A program made the translations under genes and the position numbers. This document shows, in pieces, positions 7,168 through 15,179 of a stretch of 21,189 nucleotides of DNA (position 1 is its first letter; each line of letters begins with the position of its first letter). Location of the stretch: the IMG/VR virus record IMGVR_UViG_3300049846_003238, positions 1 to 21,189 of that record; one strand, written 5' to 3'. This DNA comes from a virus. Below the pieces are notes generated by a model. The model had not been told where the DNA came from. It saw only the letters and a program-made list of their open reading frames with translations, and searched no databases.

Positions 7168-8199
7168 TTAAATATTTAAAAAACGATCTTTTACTTCTCC
7201 CCACTTCTTTCTAGAAGATACACCGTATTCACTACTTACTTTCATCAAAGTTTCGTTTTTCTTAACTTTTTCAAAAGTATTTTTTAACTTATTTAATTCA
7301 ACTTCCCAATAATTGATTGAAAAATCTTGAAGTCCAAGTTCTTTTAAAAAATTGGCATTTTTTGAGTGATGTGTTATATCTATAAATTTGGTTTGCTGCT
7401 TTAATGCAAAAAGAGAAGAGTGATAACGACTTGAAATTACTAAACTAGATTCATTTATTAAACTCTCTAATTTACTAGATGAATATTCCCATCGTACGTC
7501 ATGGGATTTTATAAATCCTTTTAAGACGCCATGAATTACGTTATCATTAACGTCAGAATCTGTTTGGCAGGGTGCTAAAACTATTTGATAGCCTTGAGAT
7601 GATAAATAGTCTAAAAATGAGGCTATTTCTACCATGGCTTTTTCTGCAAAAAGTCTTTCTCTATGATTTTGAGAGAAAAAGTTTTTAAAGATATAGTAAT
7701 TTAGACAAACAACTACCTGCTTTAAAGGCTCAGATTCTACAAAATTAGATTCAAGAGTTAAACTAATGTCAGGAGCATACATTACGTTATCTTTTGGAAT
7801 AAACTGTTTAGCATACTCAAGGGAATAAGAATCCCTAACTACAGCTAACGCAATTTTTGGTCCAATTTCGGCCAAAATTGGCTGAGCTTCCACCGTTAGA
7901 TTTACATTAAATAAACACAGGCGCTGCTGATCGTTTACTTGCTTATGAAAGTTATTTTTAAAGAACCAAAAATTGGGAGAAATTATACCACCACCACCTA
8001 GTGCTATATATTCAAAACTTGGCAATATTTTTTCGAATATATTTTCCTTTTTAAAATTAAGAGCCTCTTCGGATTCTTTATCTGAAAAAACAGCCGCCGA
8101 AATATTGATATTTTTGAAAAAATCTATTATGGCTGATCTCATCAACGAGTCTCCATAATTTTTATATCCATAAAAACCACACAGGGCCAAATTGCTCAT
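7168..8199 (-). CDS. Polysaccharide pyruvyltransferase family protein
   Basis: A 343-residue protein of the polysaccharide pyruvyltransferase family (CsaB/WcaK type), which moves pyruvate from phosphoenolpyruvate to a sugar, giving an acidic ketal. Markers are GFYGYKNYGDSLMRSAI at residues 8-24, the glycine-rich LGGGGII at 67-73, VVRDSYSLEYAKQF near 119-132 followed by an APD motif, and SRYHSSLFALKQQTKF near 257-272. It is the first gene of the accessory operon, directly behind the sigma70 promoter at 8223-8250. It is close to full length for the family. The acceptor is unknown; together with three glycosyltransferase domains in the operon it suggests a modified glycan made during infection. 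Confidence 0.85.
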   Translation of the reverse strand: MSNLALCGFYGYKNYGDSLMRSAIIDFFKNINISAAVFSDKESEEALNFKKENIFEKILPSFEYIALGGGGIISPNFWFFKNNFHKQVNDQQRLCLFNVNLTVEAQPILAEIGPKIALAVVRDSYSLEYAKQFIPKDNVMYAPDISLTLESNFVESEPLKQVVVCLNYYIFKNFFSQNHRERLFAEKAMVEIASFLDYLSSQGYQIVLAPCQTDSDVNDNVIHGVLKGFIKSHDVRWEYSSSKLESLINESSLVISSRYHSSLFALKQQTKFIDITHHSKNANFLKELGLQDFSINYWEVELNKLKNTFEKVKKNETLMKVSSEYGVSSRKKWGEVKDRFLNI

Positions 8200-8222
8200 A
8201 TTATTTATAAAATAGGAGCGCC

Positions 8223-8250
8223 ATTATATCACACTTTTTTTAAATGTCAA
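8223..8250 (-). promoter_or_regulatory. Consensus sigma70 promoter of the accessory operon
   Basis: On the minus strand a perfect -35 box TTGACA (8250-8245) and a perfect -10 box TATAAT (8228-8223) are separated by 16 bases, and TGA just before the -10 gives an extended -10. The -35 overlaps the stop codon of the portal gene. The expected start of transcription near 8216 leaves a short leader of about 17 bases before the ATG at 8199. A match this good in such AT-rich DNA suggests strong early transcription of the operon by host RNA polymerase. Confidence 0.8.
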
Positions 8251-10088
8251 GCGTTTTCTGTCGTTATCGAATTTTTTAGAATTCCAGCCAAGAACATGGA
8301 GACATTATGTTCGGTAGCTAAATGCAAGCACTCGCTATCCAAGTCTGTAATAGGTTCTTCTAAATATTTATCTATAGATTCATTCCATTTCTCAGCAGGG
8401 ACATTCGAAACGATGGCTTCACTAATACTCCAACACAAATCTTTTTGACTCTTTGTTAAACGTTTAATATTATTTTTAGATCTAAAATTTGCTTCAACAT
8501 TTTCAATTAATTCGTTTGCTGAGCGAATGTGATCTGATATTTTTTGTAAACTAAATTTAGAAGCTCCTACGGGAGAAACTTTTTTTGTACTTTGTGGAGC
8601 CTTTGATCCATCGGGTCTTCCTTCTTCCTTTTTTTGACCTCCTATTAATGGTTCATATAGACCCTTATCCTTTAATTTCTTAAATTCCTCTTGAGATATT
8701 AATGAATTTTCAGGTAGAGGTAAAGAATGGCTTTCAAAAGCGTAAAAAAGCTCTTCCGGAGTTAGAATTCCAAGCTCTGCTAAGCGAGTATATACTTTCA
8801 TGTACTCGACTTCTTCTTTAAGGTCTACTTCGTCAAAAACTGGTTCTGGTATTTCATTAAATCCCATTTCTTGAGCGATCAATTTCATTTCCGGTTTTAA
8901 AAATCCGTTAAGATAAGCATCTCTAGCAGACTGCAATCTTTCTAGAAATACTTTAATCTTAACCATAGAATTCGCGAATTTTTCTTCGCCCCAAAATATA
9001 TTCATCAATCCATTTGCTATATCCTCGTTTACAACTTGATATTTTTCCGGACCTAATATCTTCTTTAAATCTGGTAATACGAATTCGGCAGATGTTGTAT
9101 AATCCGAAACTAATACTCTACCAACACTTTCTTGTTGAAACAAGCTTTCTAATTCAGATAGAATACGAGCATTTAATGCAGGCTCTCTCTCAGCTTCTCC
9201 AGCCTTGATTAAAAGAATCATGTAGTCGGCTGTTCTAGCTATAGCCTTCTCCATTTTTTTAAATTCTAATTTAAGGTCTATATCAAACAATACTGGATAG
9301 TACATTGGAATAGCTAGAGCCTCATAGTCCTGTTTTCCGCAAAAAATAGCTACTAAATATTTGGGATCTATAGGTATTAGAGGTTTTTGACCTTTTTTGA
9401 TTTGTTGTTTTACATCGGAAGGAAAAGAGTCAAAAAGTTCTATCTCTTCTGGGGTAGAAGGTTTTTTAAGTCTAGCTAATTCATAATCGTTTAACAGCTT
9501 ACTATAAACAGCATTTACAAATGTAGCGGCTCCTTCACAGCGCATATCTGCCGGATTCAATATTGAATAGCGCATTGGTACTAGCTTAACAACCTCAGCT
9601 TTACTCTCTTTGTCTGTTCCACGAGCCATTTGATTTAGTTCTGAAAGAGACATTTTATAAATGTATTTGTACACAAATACGTTTCCAGATCTAAACCATT
9701 CTCTAAAAAAACGTTCTGCCAAAGACCATCCACCAATTCTTTTATACCAATTGTCAAAAAATGTAACCGCTCGTTTATTTCTTCCTTTAAAATGCAGCTT
9801 GGAATTTGAGAATTCAGTCTGAATATCTATGGTATTACGAAAAATTGGGATGTTGTAATAAGCTTTTTGACATAAGCAAATAGCTTGGTCTGCACTAATT
9901 GATCCCGCGCTCTCGCGCCCGTAAGGAGACACTCCTCTCCAAATATTTTCCAATTCCCCTGCTAATTCTGAATAATACGTTTGACCCCCTGTCCCTCTAC
10001 CTCTCGTATTAGTTGAAGATTCTACAACAAATTTAGGTAAAAATGTATCTGTATTAGCTGTAGCTATATTACTTTTTTTGCGCGGCAT
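8247..10088 (-). CDS. Portal protein
   Basis: A 613-residue protein directly downstream of the large terminase, the usual place and size for a portal (the dodecameric ring at the capsid vertex through which DNA enters and leaves). It shows the portal-like order: a flexible N-terminus rich in Gly, Ser and Thr (25-40), a mixed wing with FREWFRSGNVFVYKY at 128-142 and LVPMRYSILNPADM near 170-183, and a helical region around 360-430 where a stem and crown would lie. The final 120 residues form an extra charged helical tail. It starts at an ATG 12 bases after a GTGT box. Recognition rests on these patterns and on context rather than a catalytic motif. Confidence 0.85.
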   Translation of the reverse strand: MPRKKSNIATANTDTFLPKFVVESSTNTRGRGTGGQTYYSELAGELENIWRGVSPYGRESAGSISADQAICLCQKAYYNIPIFRNTIDIQTEFSNSKLHFKGRNKRAVTFFDNWYKRIGGWSLAERFFREWFRSGNVFVYKYIYKMSLSELNQMARGTDKESKAEVVKLVPMRYSILNPADMRCEGAATFVNAVYSKLLNDYELARLKKPSTPEEIELFDSFPSDVKQQIKKGQKPLIPIDPKYLVAIFCGKQDYEALAIPMYYPVLFDIDLKLEFKKMEKAIARTADYMILLIKAGEAEREPALNARILSELESLFQQESVGRVLVSDYTTSAEFVLPDLKKILGPEKYQVVNEDIANGLMNIFWGEEKFANSMVKIKVFLERLQSARDAYLNGFLKPEMKLIAQEMGFNEIPEPVFDEVDLKEEVEYMKVYTRLAELGILTPEELFYAFESHSLPLPENSLISQEEFKKLKDKGLYEPLIGGQKKEEGRPDGSKAPQSTKKVSPVGASKFSLQKISDHIRSANELIENVEANFRSKNNIKRLTKSQKDLCWSISEAIVSNVPAEKWNESIDKYLEEPITDLDSECLHLATEHNVSMFLAGILKNSITTENA

Positions 10089-10089
10089 A

Positions 10090-10102
10090 ATTTTATATAC
10101 AC
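10090..10102 (-). promoter_or_regulatory. GTGTAT box upstream of portal gene
   Basis: On the minus strand GTGTATATAAAAT ends one base before the portal ATG, in the 63-base gap after the terminase. It matches the boxes found before other first genes in the window. It may be a phage promoter giving a nearly leaderless transcript; alternatively the preceding AAGGTG may serve as a ribosome site. Confidence 0.35.
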
Positions 10103-10151
10103 CTTTAAGTCAAAAAAATTGCTATAAAAAATTTATAATTTGATTTTGAAT

Positions 10152-12035
10152 TTATTTAAACATTTTTGGAGAGTAATAGAACTGAAGAGTTGGCGCTTGT
10201 CTAAATAGATTAAAATAACATTTAACACCCCAAGCTCCTAGAAGCAGCGCTGTATATGAGTCTCTTCTCGGTTTTTTTGGGCTAGAATCCTTTCTCATCG
10301 AAGCTGGCAAGTCGTAATTATGGTGACCATTTATGTTTGTTGTCAATTCTATTAACGAGCATTCCTTCTTCGTTAAATTAATCATATCGGCTAAATGGTC
10401 GACAAACTCGTTTTTAGCTTCAGCTAAGTAAGATTGTGGTAACACTTCATCTGGATTAGACGATAATTTGTTGATATCTTGATGAGTGGCGTAGTGAAGA
10501 TTTTGAATTGGAAATGGAGTGTTTAAAGCCGTTTCTAAGTCGCTTTCGTTGAAAACTGGAGCCGCAAAACGAATCTTCTTTTTTTCTATCATCCACTGTA
10601 AGTTTTCGTTAGCCTGTCTAATCCATTGTTCAACCCCGAAAGGTTGAGAATGTACTATTTTTCCAATTGCTGGATTAAAGTTTTGCTTTGAGAATGTAAT
10701 GCCTTCTAAAAAGTTTTGATTTAAAAAATCATGCTCAAACAATTCTAGCTTTTTTGGTAGGAAATTAAACTCGTTGGCTATACTTATAAATGCTGGACCA
10801 CCAGAGTTGTCCATTATAATGTAAACGATATTAAAATACTCCAAGATGTATTTGAGGTACAAACATCTTTTCTCGTTTGTTGTATTTGGCAAAGCGTACG
10901 CGTGAACTAGAGTTCCGGACTCATTTTCTTCGTCAAGCTCTAAAACGGCCATAGCAAAGTCGTCAGACGTTTCTGAATTACTGTAGTTGGGGTCAATAGC
11001 TAATACGTATTTCTTATTTGCGTCCCCCACTACTTTAACTACTGGGTGTTCTCCTAGCGGAACCGTTGCTTCTTCCATCTTTTGGGCTGAAAAGAATCCT
11101 CCGCTATCATCGCTAAAAATGGCCTCCAATTCTCGGTTAAACATCGAAGTAGACATTGTTCTACGCATGTCTTCAATGGCAGATTCTTCCATATATGCCT
11201 TAGGGGCAGCTCTATACGAAAGTCTAAAAACGCAGTGGTTAACCTCTTTAGAAGCCGGGTCTAAGATCGTATTGACGTACGGGACGTAATTATCTCTATA
11301 AAGCGATTCAAATTTAAAGCTTGCAGACGATAGACCTATAATCTTGTTGTTTGGATAAAATTGCTCAACATCTTCTGGAGACATTTGACCATTTTCAACA
11401 AGAAGTTGTTGGGCCTTCATAATCTGATCGTGCTTAGGTCCATCTTGACGCACCATCAAGAACGGCTTTAAGATAGAATCGATGATTTCCTTACTTACAA
11501 CAAGTAATTCGTCTACAATTAGAACGTTAAAACGATATCCACGAACCTTTCCTAGCGGAATAGCTGTAATAGAAGAGTATCCTATTTCTACGTTCCAAGC
11601 GTCACTAGACTTAGACATAGGTTTTGTTATACACGTACGCAAGAACGCGCCATTCTTAGGGTGTGAAGCGAAGGTATCTATTTGCTTCATAATCGACTTG
11701 GATTGTCGAAATGTGCCGGATGCAATACCTATCTTAACTCCCGGATGGGCAATAGCGTACACTATACAGAATAGAGATATAACGAATGACTTAGAAAAAC
11801 CCCGGCCAGCTACAACTAAACAGTAGTCCTTCAAGAAGAATGACCTTAGTAGAAGATCTTGAACTGGATCTAATTCTACTTTGGTCAGTAAATAGACCAT
11901 GAAAGTTGGGTTGGCTAAACAGAACTTAGCAAACCATAGTTGAGCCTGCTTTTCAGTAAGAGTTCCTGCCACCTCTTCTAACTCGTCGTTAGTTGATTTT
12001 TTTCTTGGTTTAGCGTGAGGTCCGGGTGTCCACAT
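10152..12035 (-). CDS. terL: Large terminase subunit (DNA packaging ATPase and nuclease)
   Basis: A 627-residue packaging motor. The N-terminal ATPase has a terminase-type Walker A AGRGFSKS at 76-83, Walker B VLIVDE at 171-176 with the catalytic Glu, and a coupling motif IIGLSSASF at 232-240. The C-terminal RNase H-like headful nuclease has its three acidic positions visible: AIDPN (D348), IIMDN (D409) and RRDSY (D592). The enzyme cuts concatemeric DNA and pumps it through the portal, which is encoded next. It is full length with no sign of an intein. It follows the ERCC4-type nuclease by one base. Its base composition is visibly richer in G+C than the accessory operon. Function is certain from motifs. 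Confidence 0.96.
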   Translation of the reverse strand: MWTPGPHAKPRKKSTNDELEEVAGTLTEKQAQLWFAKFCLANPTFMVYLLTKVELDPVQDLLLRSFFLKDYCLVVAGRGFSKSFVISLFCIVYAIAHPGVKIGIASGTFRQSKSIMKQIDTFASHPKNGAFLRTCITKPMSKSSDAWNVEIGYSSITAIPLGKVRGYRFNVLIVDELLVVSKEIIDSILKPFLMVRQDGPKHDQIMKAQQLLVENGQMSPEDVEQFYPNNKIIGLSSASFKFESLYRDNYVPYVNTILDPASKEVNHCVFRLSYRAAPKAYMEESAIEDMRRTMSTSMFNRELEAIFSDDSGGFFSAQKMEEATVPLGEHPVVKVVGDANKKYVLAIDPNYSNSETSDDFAMAVLELDEENESGTLVHAYALPNTTNEKRCLYLKYILEYFNIVYIIMDNSGGPAFISIANEFNFLPKKLELFEHDFLNQNFLEGITFSKQNFNPAIGKIVHSQPFGVEQWIRQANENLQWMIEKKKIRFAAPVFNESDLETALNTPFPIQNLHYATHQDINKLSSNPDEVLPQSYLAEAKNEFVDHLADMINLTKKECSLIELTTNINGHHNYDLPASMRKDSSPKKPRRDSYTALLLGAWGVKCYFNLFRQAPTLQFYYSPKMFK

Positions 12036-12036
12036 A

Positions 12037-12948
12037 TTATATTAAATTAAAGTCTTTTGCAAACTCTAGGTCTACATTACGTACATTCTCCTTTAACTGG
12101 AAAATTTTCTGAATAAGATTCATTGCGTGATTTCGTGAATCTGCGAATACAAACTGTACATTGTCGTAAGAGCTTAAAATAGATCTCATTACATAGAATA
12201 TGTATTGACTATTTACAGATTGTTTAAAATTTTTGTTTGGTTTCCAATTGTTAGCGTTGTGAAATGAATCTTCTATAACAACTACAATGTAATAGTCTAG
12301 ATCTTTAGCTCTATCCAACTCTCTTTTGAATCTATCTTTTCCTCCAGATAATGTTGAAACGAAATCAGAAAGACTTTTTCGTTCTACGAAAACTTCGCTA
12401 TATAATTCCCCAGCTGTAGAATAATCTCCACAACTAAGCTTCATAACCTTTGCATTTTCGAATGGTAATGGGTTTTGTTCCCTTGTATCTACGATGATTT
12501 CTGGTTCTGTATCTGAGAAAATAAGAGCCGAAGCATAGTTATACTTAAGCTTGAAAATCTTTTTGAGTTCCTCATTTGCTTTTTCAACTCCTCCGAATAT
12601 CGAAGAAATGCCATGCCACGAGGGAAGAAATAGAGTCTTTAACTCTAAATGAGACGGTATAAATTCAGTTCGTTTTTCAGAACATCTTTTTTGCAACTGC
12701 GAGACTATATATTGTTGGACTACTTCCGGTTCGTTATTAAAACACCATGAAGCTAAATTGCTTTTGTTATTAAAGTCTGTATTGAAATACTGATCGTAAT
12801 TTTTGAAGCCAATTAGACTTCCATCTAACAGGTCGTATCTAGGAAAATGACTGTGGTAGTACGATTCTACATCTTCATGTTTTTTACCTATGTGAGAATG
12901 TAAACTTTTTAACGTTTCAAAGGATTGTCCACACGCCTGACAAATCAT
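12037..12948 (-). CDS. ERCC4-type nuclease with N-terminal C2H2 zinc finger
   Basis: A 303-residue protein. Residues 3-24 form a C2H2 finger (C3, C6, H19, H24; CQACGQSF then HSHIGKKH). Residues 150-290 carry an ERCC4 (XPF/Mus81-like) nuclease core of the PD-(D/E)XK class: IIVDTREQNPLPF at 151-163, GDYS at 174-177, and VERKSLSDF at 188-196, with D154, E157, E189 and K191 as likely catalytic residues. XPF-family enzymes cut branched or flap DNA. Between the two lies an uncharacterised segment. It overlaps the upstream gene by 4 bases (ATGA) and is one base from the terminase, so it is co-expressed with packaging. Likely role: resolving branched replication intermediates before packaging; this is inference. 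Confidence 0.9.
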   Translation of the reverse strand: MICQACGQSFETLKSLHSHIGKKHEDVESYYHSHFPRYDLLDGSLIGFKNYDQYFNTDFNNKSNLASWCFNNEPEVVQQYIVSQLQKRCSEKRTEFIPSHLELKTLFLPSWHGISSIFGGVEKANEELKKIFKLKYNYASALIFSDTEPEIIVDTREQNPLPFENAKVMKLSCGDYSTAGELYSEVFVERKSLSDFVSTLSGGKDRFKRELDRAKDLDYYIVVVIEDSFHNANNWKPNKNFKQSVNSQYIFYVMRSILSSYDNVQFVFADSRNHAMNLIQKIFQLKENVRNVDLEFAKDFNLI

Positions 12949-14081
12949 AAATTAAACACTTCTTCTTTACCCAACCCAAAGACTTCGACAAATAGATCTG
13001 GGAAATTGTCCAGTTCTTCAATTCTGTCTTTCACCTTTACCTCTGCGGCTCTTGCAAGTATCATCAGTCGTTTCCTATCTTTTTCATCTTTAACCATTTC
13101 AATAAAATTGGTTAAGCTATTATTGGATTCAACTTGCTTTTCTAGTTTCTTAATTCTATCTCCGCTCAAGGAGCGGGTCATTTTTAAGATGCGATCCAAG
13201 CATTGATTATAAGCCGTTGTCTTATCTTTTAGAGCTTCTGTTAATGTGATAGTGAACTTTCTACCCTCGTCGTCATCGGAAGTAGACTCTCTAAGCCTGT
13301 CATTGAGACTGGATATATGCTCTCTAATTTCCAGAAGGTTAACGTATTCCAAAGCCAGTTGGATGTATAAGTTTGTTTCGTCTGGAATTAAGTCTGGCTT
13401 ATTATAGACAACTTTGACGAATTCCGTTTCAAAAACTTCTCTATGGCGTAAGTTTGTAAGGGCTGAAACAGTTTCTACAAAGCGAGGAGCTGCTAAGAAT
13501 TTCTTAACGGCTGCAATACTATCCTTTTTCTTTGCGTCTAATTTGTTAATGTCAAATTTTGCAGAAAAATCAGAGCGATTTATCAGATTGACGATCTGCA
13601 AATCTGTTTTAGGCGGGTTATACCTTGTTGTAACTTTAACATCTCTTTCCTCCTCTTTGCCTTGAGCGATACCCGCCGCCTGCAACAAGTACGAAATTGG
13701 CCTAATAGATTTAACTGGCGGCTGGTCTGGAAATAGAGTAGACGCTATTTCATGGGGTGTCATAGTAGCCCCGTTATCAAAGATAAAGTCCAGTTCCTCT
13801 GTTGTGTAATTTGGCCATTCACCTCCACGCCACAACTTTTGCATGAACTTACGAACGTTCTTAAACTGTTCGGACTGTTCTATAAGTTGAGGGTCTCCAA
13901 ATGCTTCTTGAGTAAGAGTAAGTAGGTGACTCTCTTTAGAGTTAATCTTACTCTCTAAAAAGATTTGTTGATCAAAATTTAAATGATATAATTGGTAATT
14001 GATAAGTCTATCTGCAACATTTTTGCATTTAGATTCGTCAGTTACGTTTAATTTTTCTACTAATAGCTCTCTAGTATTCAT
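12945..14081 (-). CDS. Possible small terminase subunit
   Basis: A 378-residue protein from the ATG at 14081; the longer frame needs a TTG at 14093. No catalytic motif is visible. The centre (about residues 92-136 from this ATG) holds a probable helix-turn-helix: YTTEELDFIFDNGATMTPHE, then IASTLFPDQPPVKSIRPISY. The C-terminal half is helical and charged, with coiled-coil character around 240-350. A DNA-binding helix-turn-helix plus an oligomerising helical region, encoded two genes upstream of terL in the same operon, fits a small terminase, which recognises phage DNA and regulates the motor. It overlaps the sigma-like gene by 11 bases. The function is a context-based guess; the gene itself is clear. 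Confidence 0.6.
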   Translation of the reverse strand: MNTRELLVEKLNVTDESKCKNVADRLINYQLYHLNFDQQIFLESKINSKESHLLTLTQEAFGDPQLIEQSEQFKNVRKFMQKLWRGGEWPNYTTEELDFIFDNGATMTPHEIASTLFPDQPPVKSIRPISYLLQAAGIAQGKEEERDVKVTTRYNPPKTDLQIVNLINRSDFSAKFDINKLDAKKKDSIAAVKKFLAAPRFVETVSALTNLRHREVFETEFVKVVYNKPDLIPDETNLYIQLALEYVNLLEIREHISSLNDRLRESTSDDDEGRKFTITLTEALKDKTTAYNQCLDRILKMTRSLSGDRIKKLEKQVESNNSLTNFIEMVKDEKDRKRLMILARAAEVKVKDRIEELDNFPDLFVEVFGLGKEEVFNL

Positions 14082-14751
14082 GTTCTGGATCAAATTCCGA
14101 TATTTTTTTCTTAGCTATAGTTTGTAAATTTTTACGGATTGTTATTAATTGTCGTTTTGTAATCCCTTTCCCGTTAGTTTTTTTCAAGAATTCAATAATT
14201 TGTTCGTCAGTCCAATTATTTATATAAATTAATTTATAAAAATTCTGCATTTTAGCATTTAGAAATTGACATATAAAAATATGAAACTTAGGAATGCTAA
14301 CTTCTAATTTAATAGAAGAAGATGGGTCGAAAGAATCCTTTTGTTCTAAAAAGGTAGTCGTATCTATAGAAATTGGAGTTTTTAATAAAAATTTATTTCT
14401 TTTCTTTTTAGACCATTTTTTAAAAGATGGGCATTGTCCGCATTTTATACCACTAGAAGTATAACCGCAAAACTCGCCACCTCTATCAAATGGGCAGGAG
14501 GCGCATGGAGGCGCATCTCTAGAATATCTATTTCTTACGGTATTCTTTATCTGATTTATTATTATTCTATTACACCAATGTTCAAACGGGCGGCTTTGAT
14601 CCCATTGATTCCATTTTTTAAATATGTGTACTCTAATAGTCTGGGCTAAATCTTCAAACCCAAACCCTCCTATATCAGATAAATGCCACCTACTTCTATT
14701 TTTTTGTATTAATTCATTGATAGAATCAATCTTATCTTCAAAGTTAAGCAT
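14071..14751 (-). CDS. Sigma-70 family-like RNA polymerase factor with cysteine cluster
   Basis: A 226-residue protein. Residues 31-77 match sigma region 2: GFEDLAQTIRVHIFKKW, then RPFEHWCNRIIINQIKNTVR, the helix that binds the core clamp and the -10 element. Residues 83-107 carry five cysteines (C83, C86, C95, C104, C107), probably a zinc or metal site placed where the linker would be. Residues 178-215 (WTDEQIIEFL...ITKRQLITIRKNL) resemble a region 4 helix-turn-helix. Small phage sigma factors of this kind, such as the late factor of T4, redirect host polymerase to late genes. It overlaps the zinc-ribbon gene upstream by 8 bases. The sigma call is good; metal binding is inferred. Confidence 0.75.
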   Translation of the reverse strand: MLNFEDKIDSINELIQKNRSRWHLSDIGGFGFEDLAQTIRVHIFKKWNQWDQSRPFEHWCNRIIINQIKNTVRNRYSRDAPPCASCPFDRGGEFCGYTSSGIKCGQCPSFKKWSKKKRNKFLLKTPISIDTTTFLEQKDSFDPSSSIKLEVSIPKFHIFICQFLNAKMQNFYKLIYINNWTDEQIIEFLKKTNGKGITKRQLITIRKNLQTIAKKKISEFDPEHEY

Positions 14752-15142
14752 TTTCTATTGTATTATTTTTAGAAGAAAAGATACGGCTTTTCAATTCTTC
14801 TTTTGATATAGCTTTACGCTTTTCTCTTGTTGCATTTGGGTCTGTACCTAAAACTGAACCAATCTTTTCACAATTAGCGCTTTCTATATCTACTTTAGGT
14901 TGAATTTTTTTAAATTTATTACGAACAGAATTAGATAATGATGAACTTTCAAATTCATTTTCGTCTTCTTCGTCATCGTATTCTTCCCTAATGGAACGAG
15001 GTTTTTTTGACTTATTAACCTCTGGAACGTCTAACTCTACAGATATAGACGCAAACACATATGAGCATTTAATGCACTTTTCTGGCTTTTGGTATAAATA
15101 TTTAATACCTGTGCCACACGATGGGCAATATATATTTGGCAT
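14744..15142 (-). CDS. Zinc-ribbon protein with acidic linker
   Basis: A 132-residue protein with an N-terminal zinc ribbon, CPSC at residues 6-9 and CIKC at 23-26, followed by an acidic, low-complexity stretch (EEYDDEEDENEFESS) and a basic C-terminal helix. It begins the minus-strand unit leading into the sigma-like factor, with which it overlaps by 8 bases. Proteins of this shape often bridge to RNA polymerase or DNA, so a transcription co-factor of the sigma protein is conceivable. No family was recognised. Confidence 0.7.
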   Translation of the reverse strand: MPNIYCPSCGTGIKYLYQKPEKCIKCSYVFASISVELDVPEVNKSKKPRSIREEYDDEEDENEFESSSLSNSVRNKFKKIQPKVDIESANCEKIGSVLGTDPNATREKRKAISKEELKSRIFSSKNNTIENA

Positions 15143-15179
15143 AACTAAGTATTAATACAGTTGACGAGTTAAAATGTCT

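Noticed and set aside
8202-8209. TATAAATA (minus) just before the pyruvyltransferase ATG as a late promoter
   Set aside because: Two bases from the ATG, and a perfect sigma70 promoter lies upstream; may simply be an AT-rich leader, though a second late promoter is not excluded.
10104-10151. Possible terminator after the terminase gene
   Set aside because: A T-run follows ATAAATTTTTTAT on the minus strand, but the stem is AT-only and short, so too weak to call.
10987-11826. Two plus-strand frames antisense to the terminase
   Set aside because: The opposite strand encodes terminase with all motifs intact; these are shadows.
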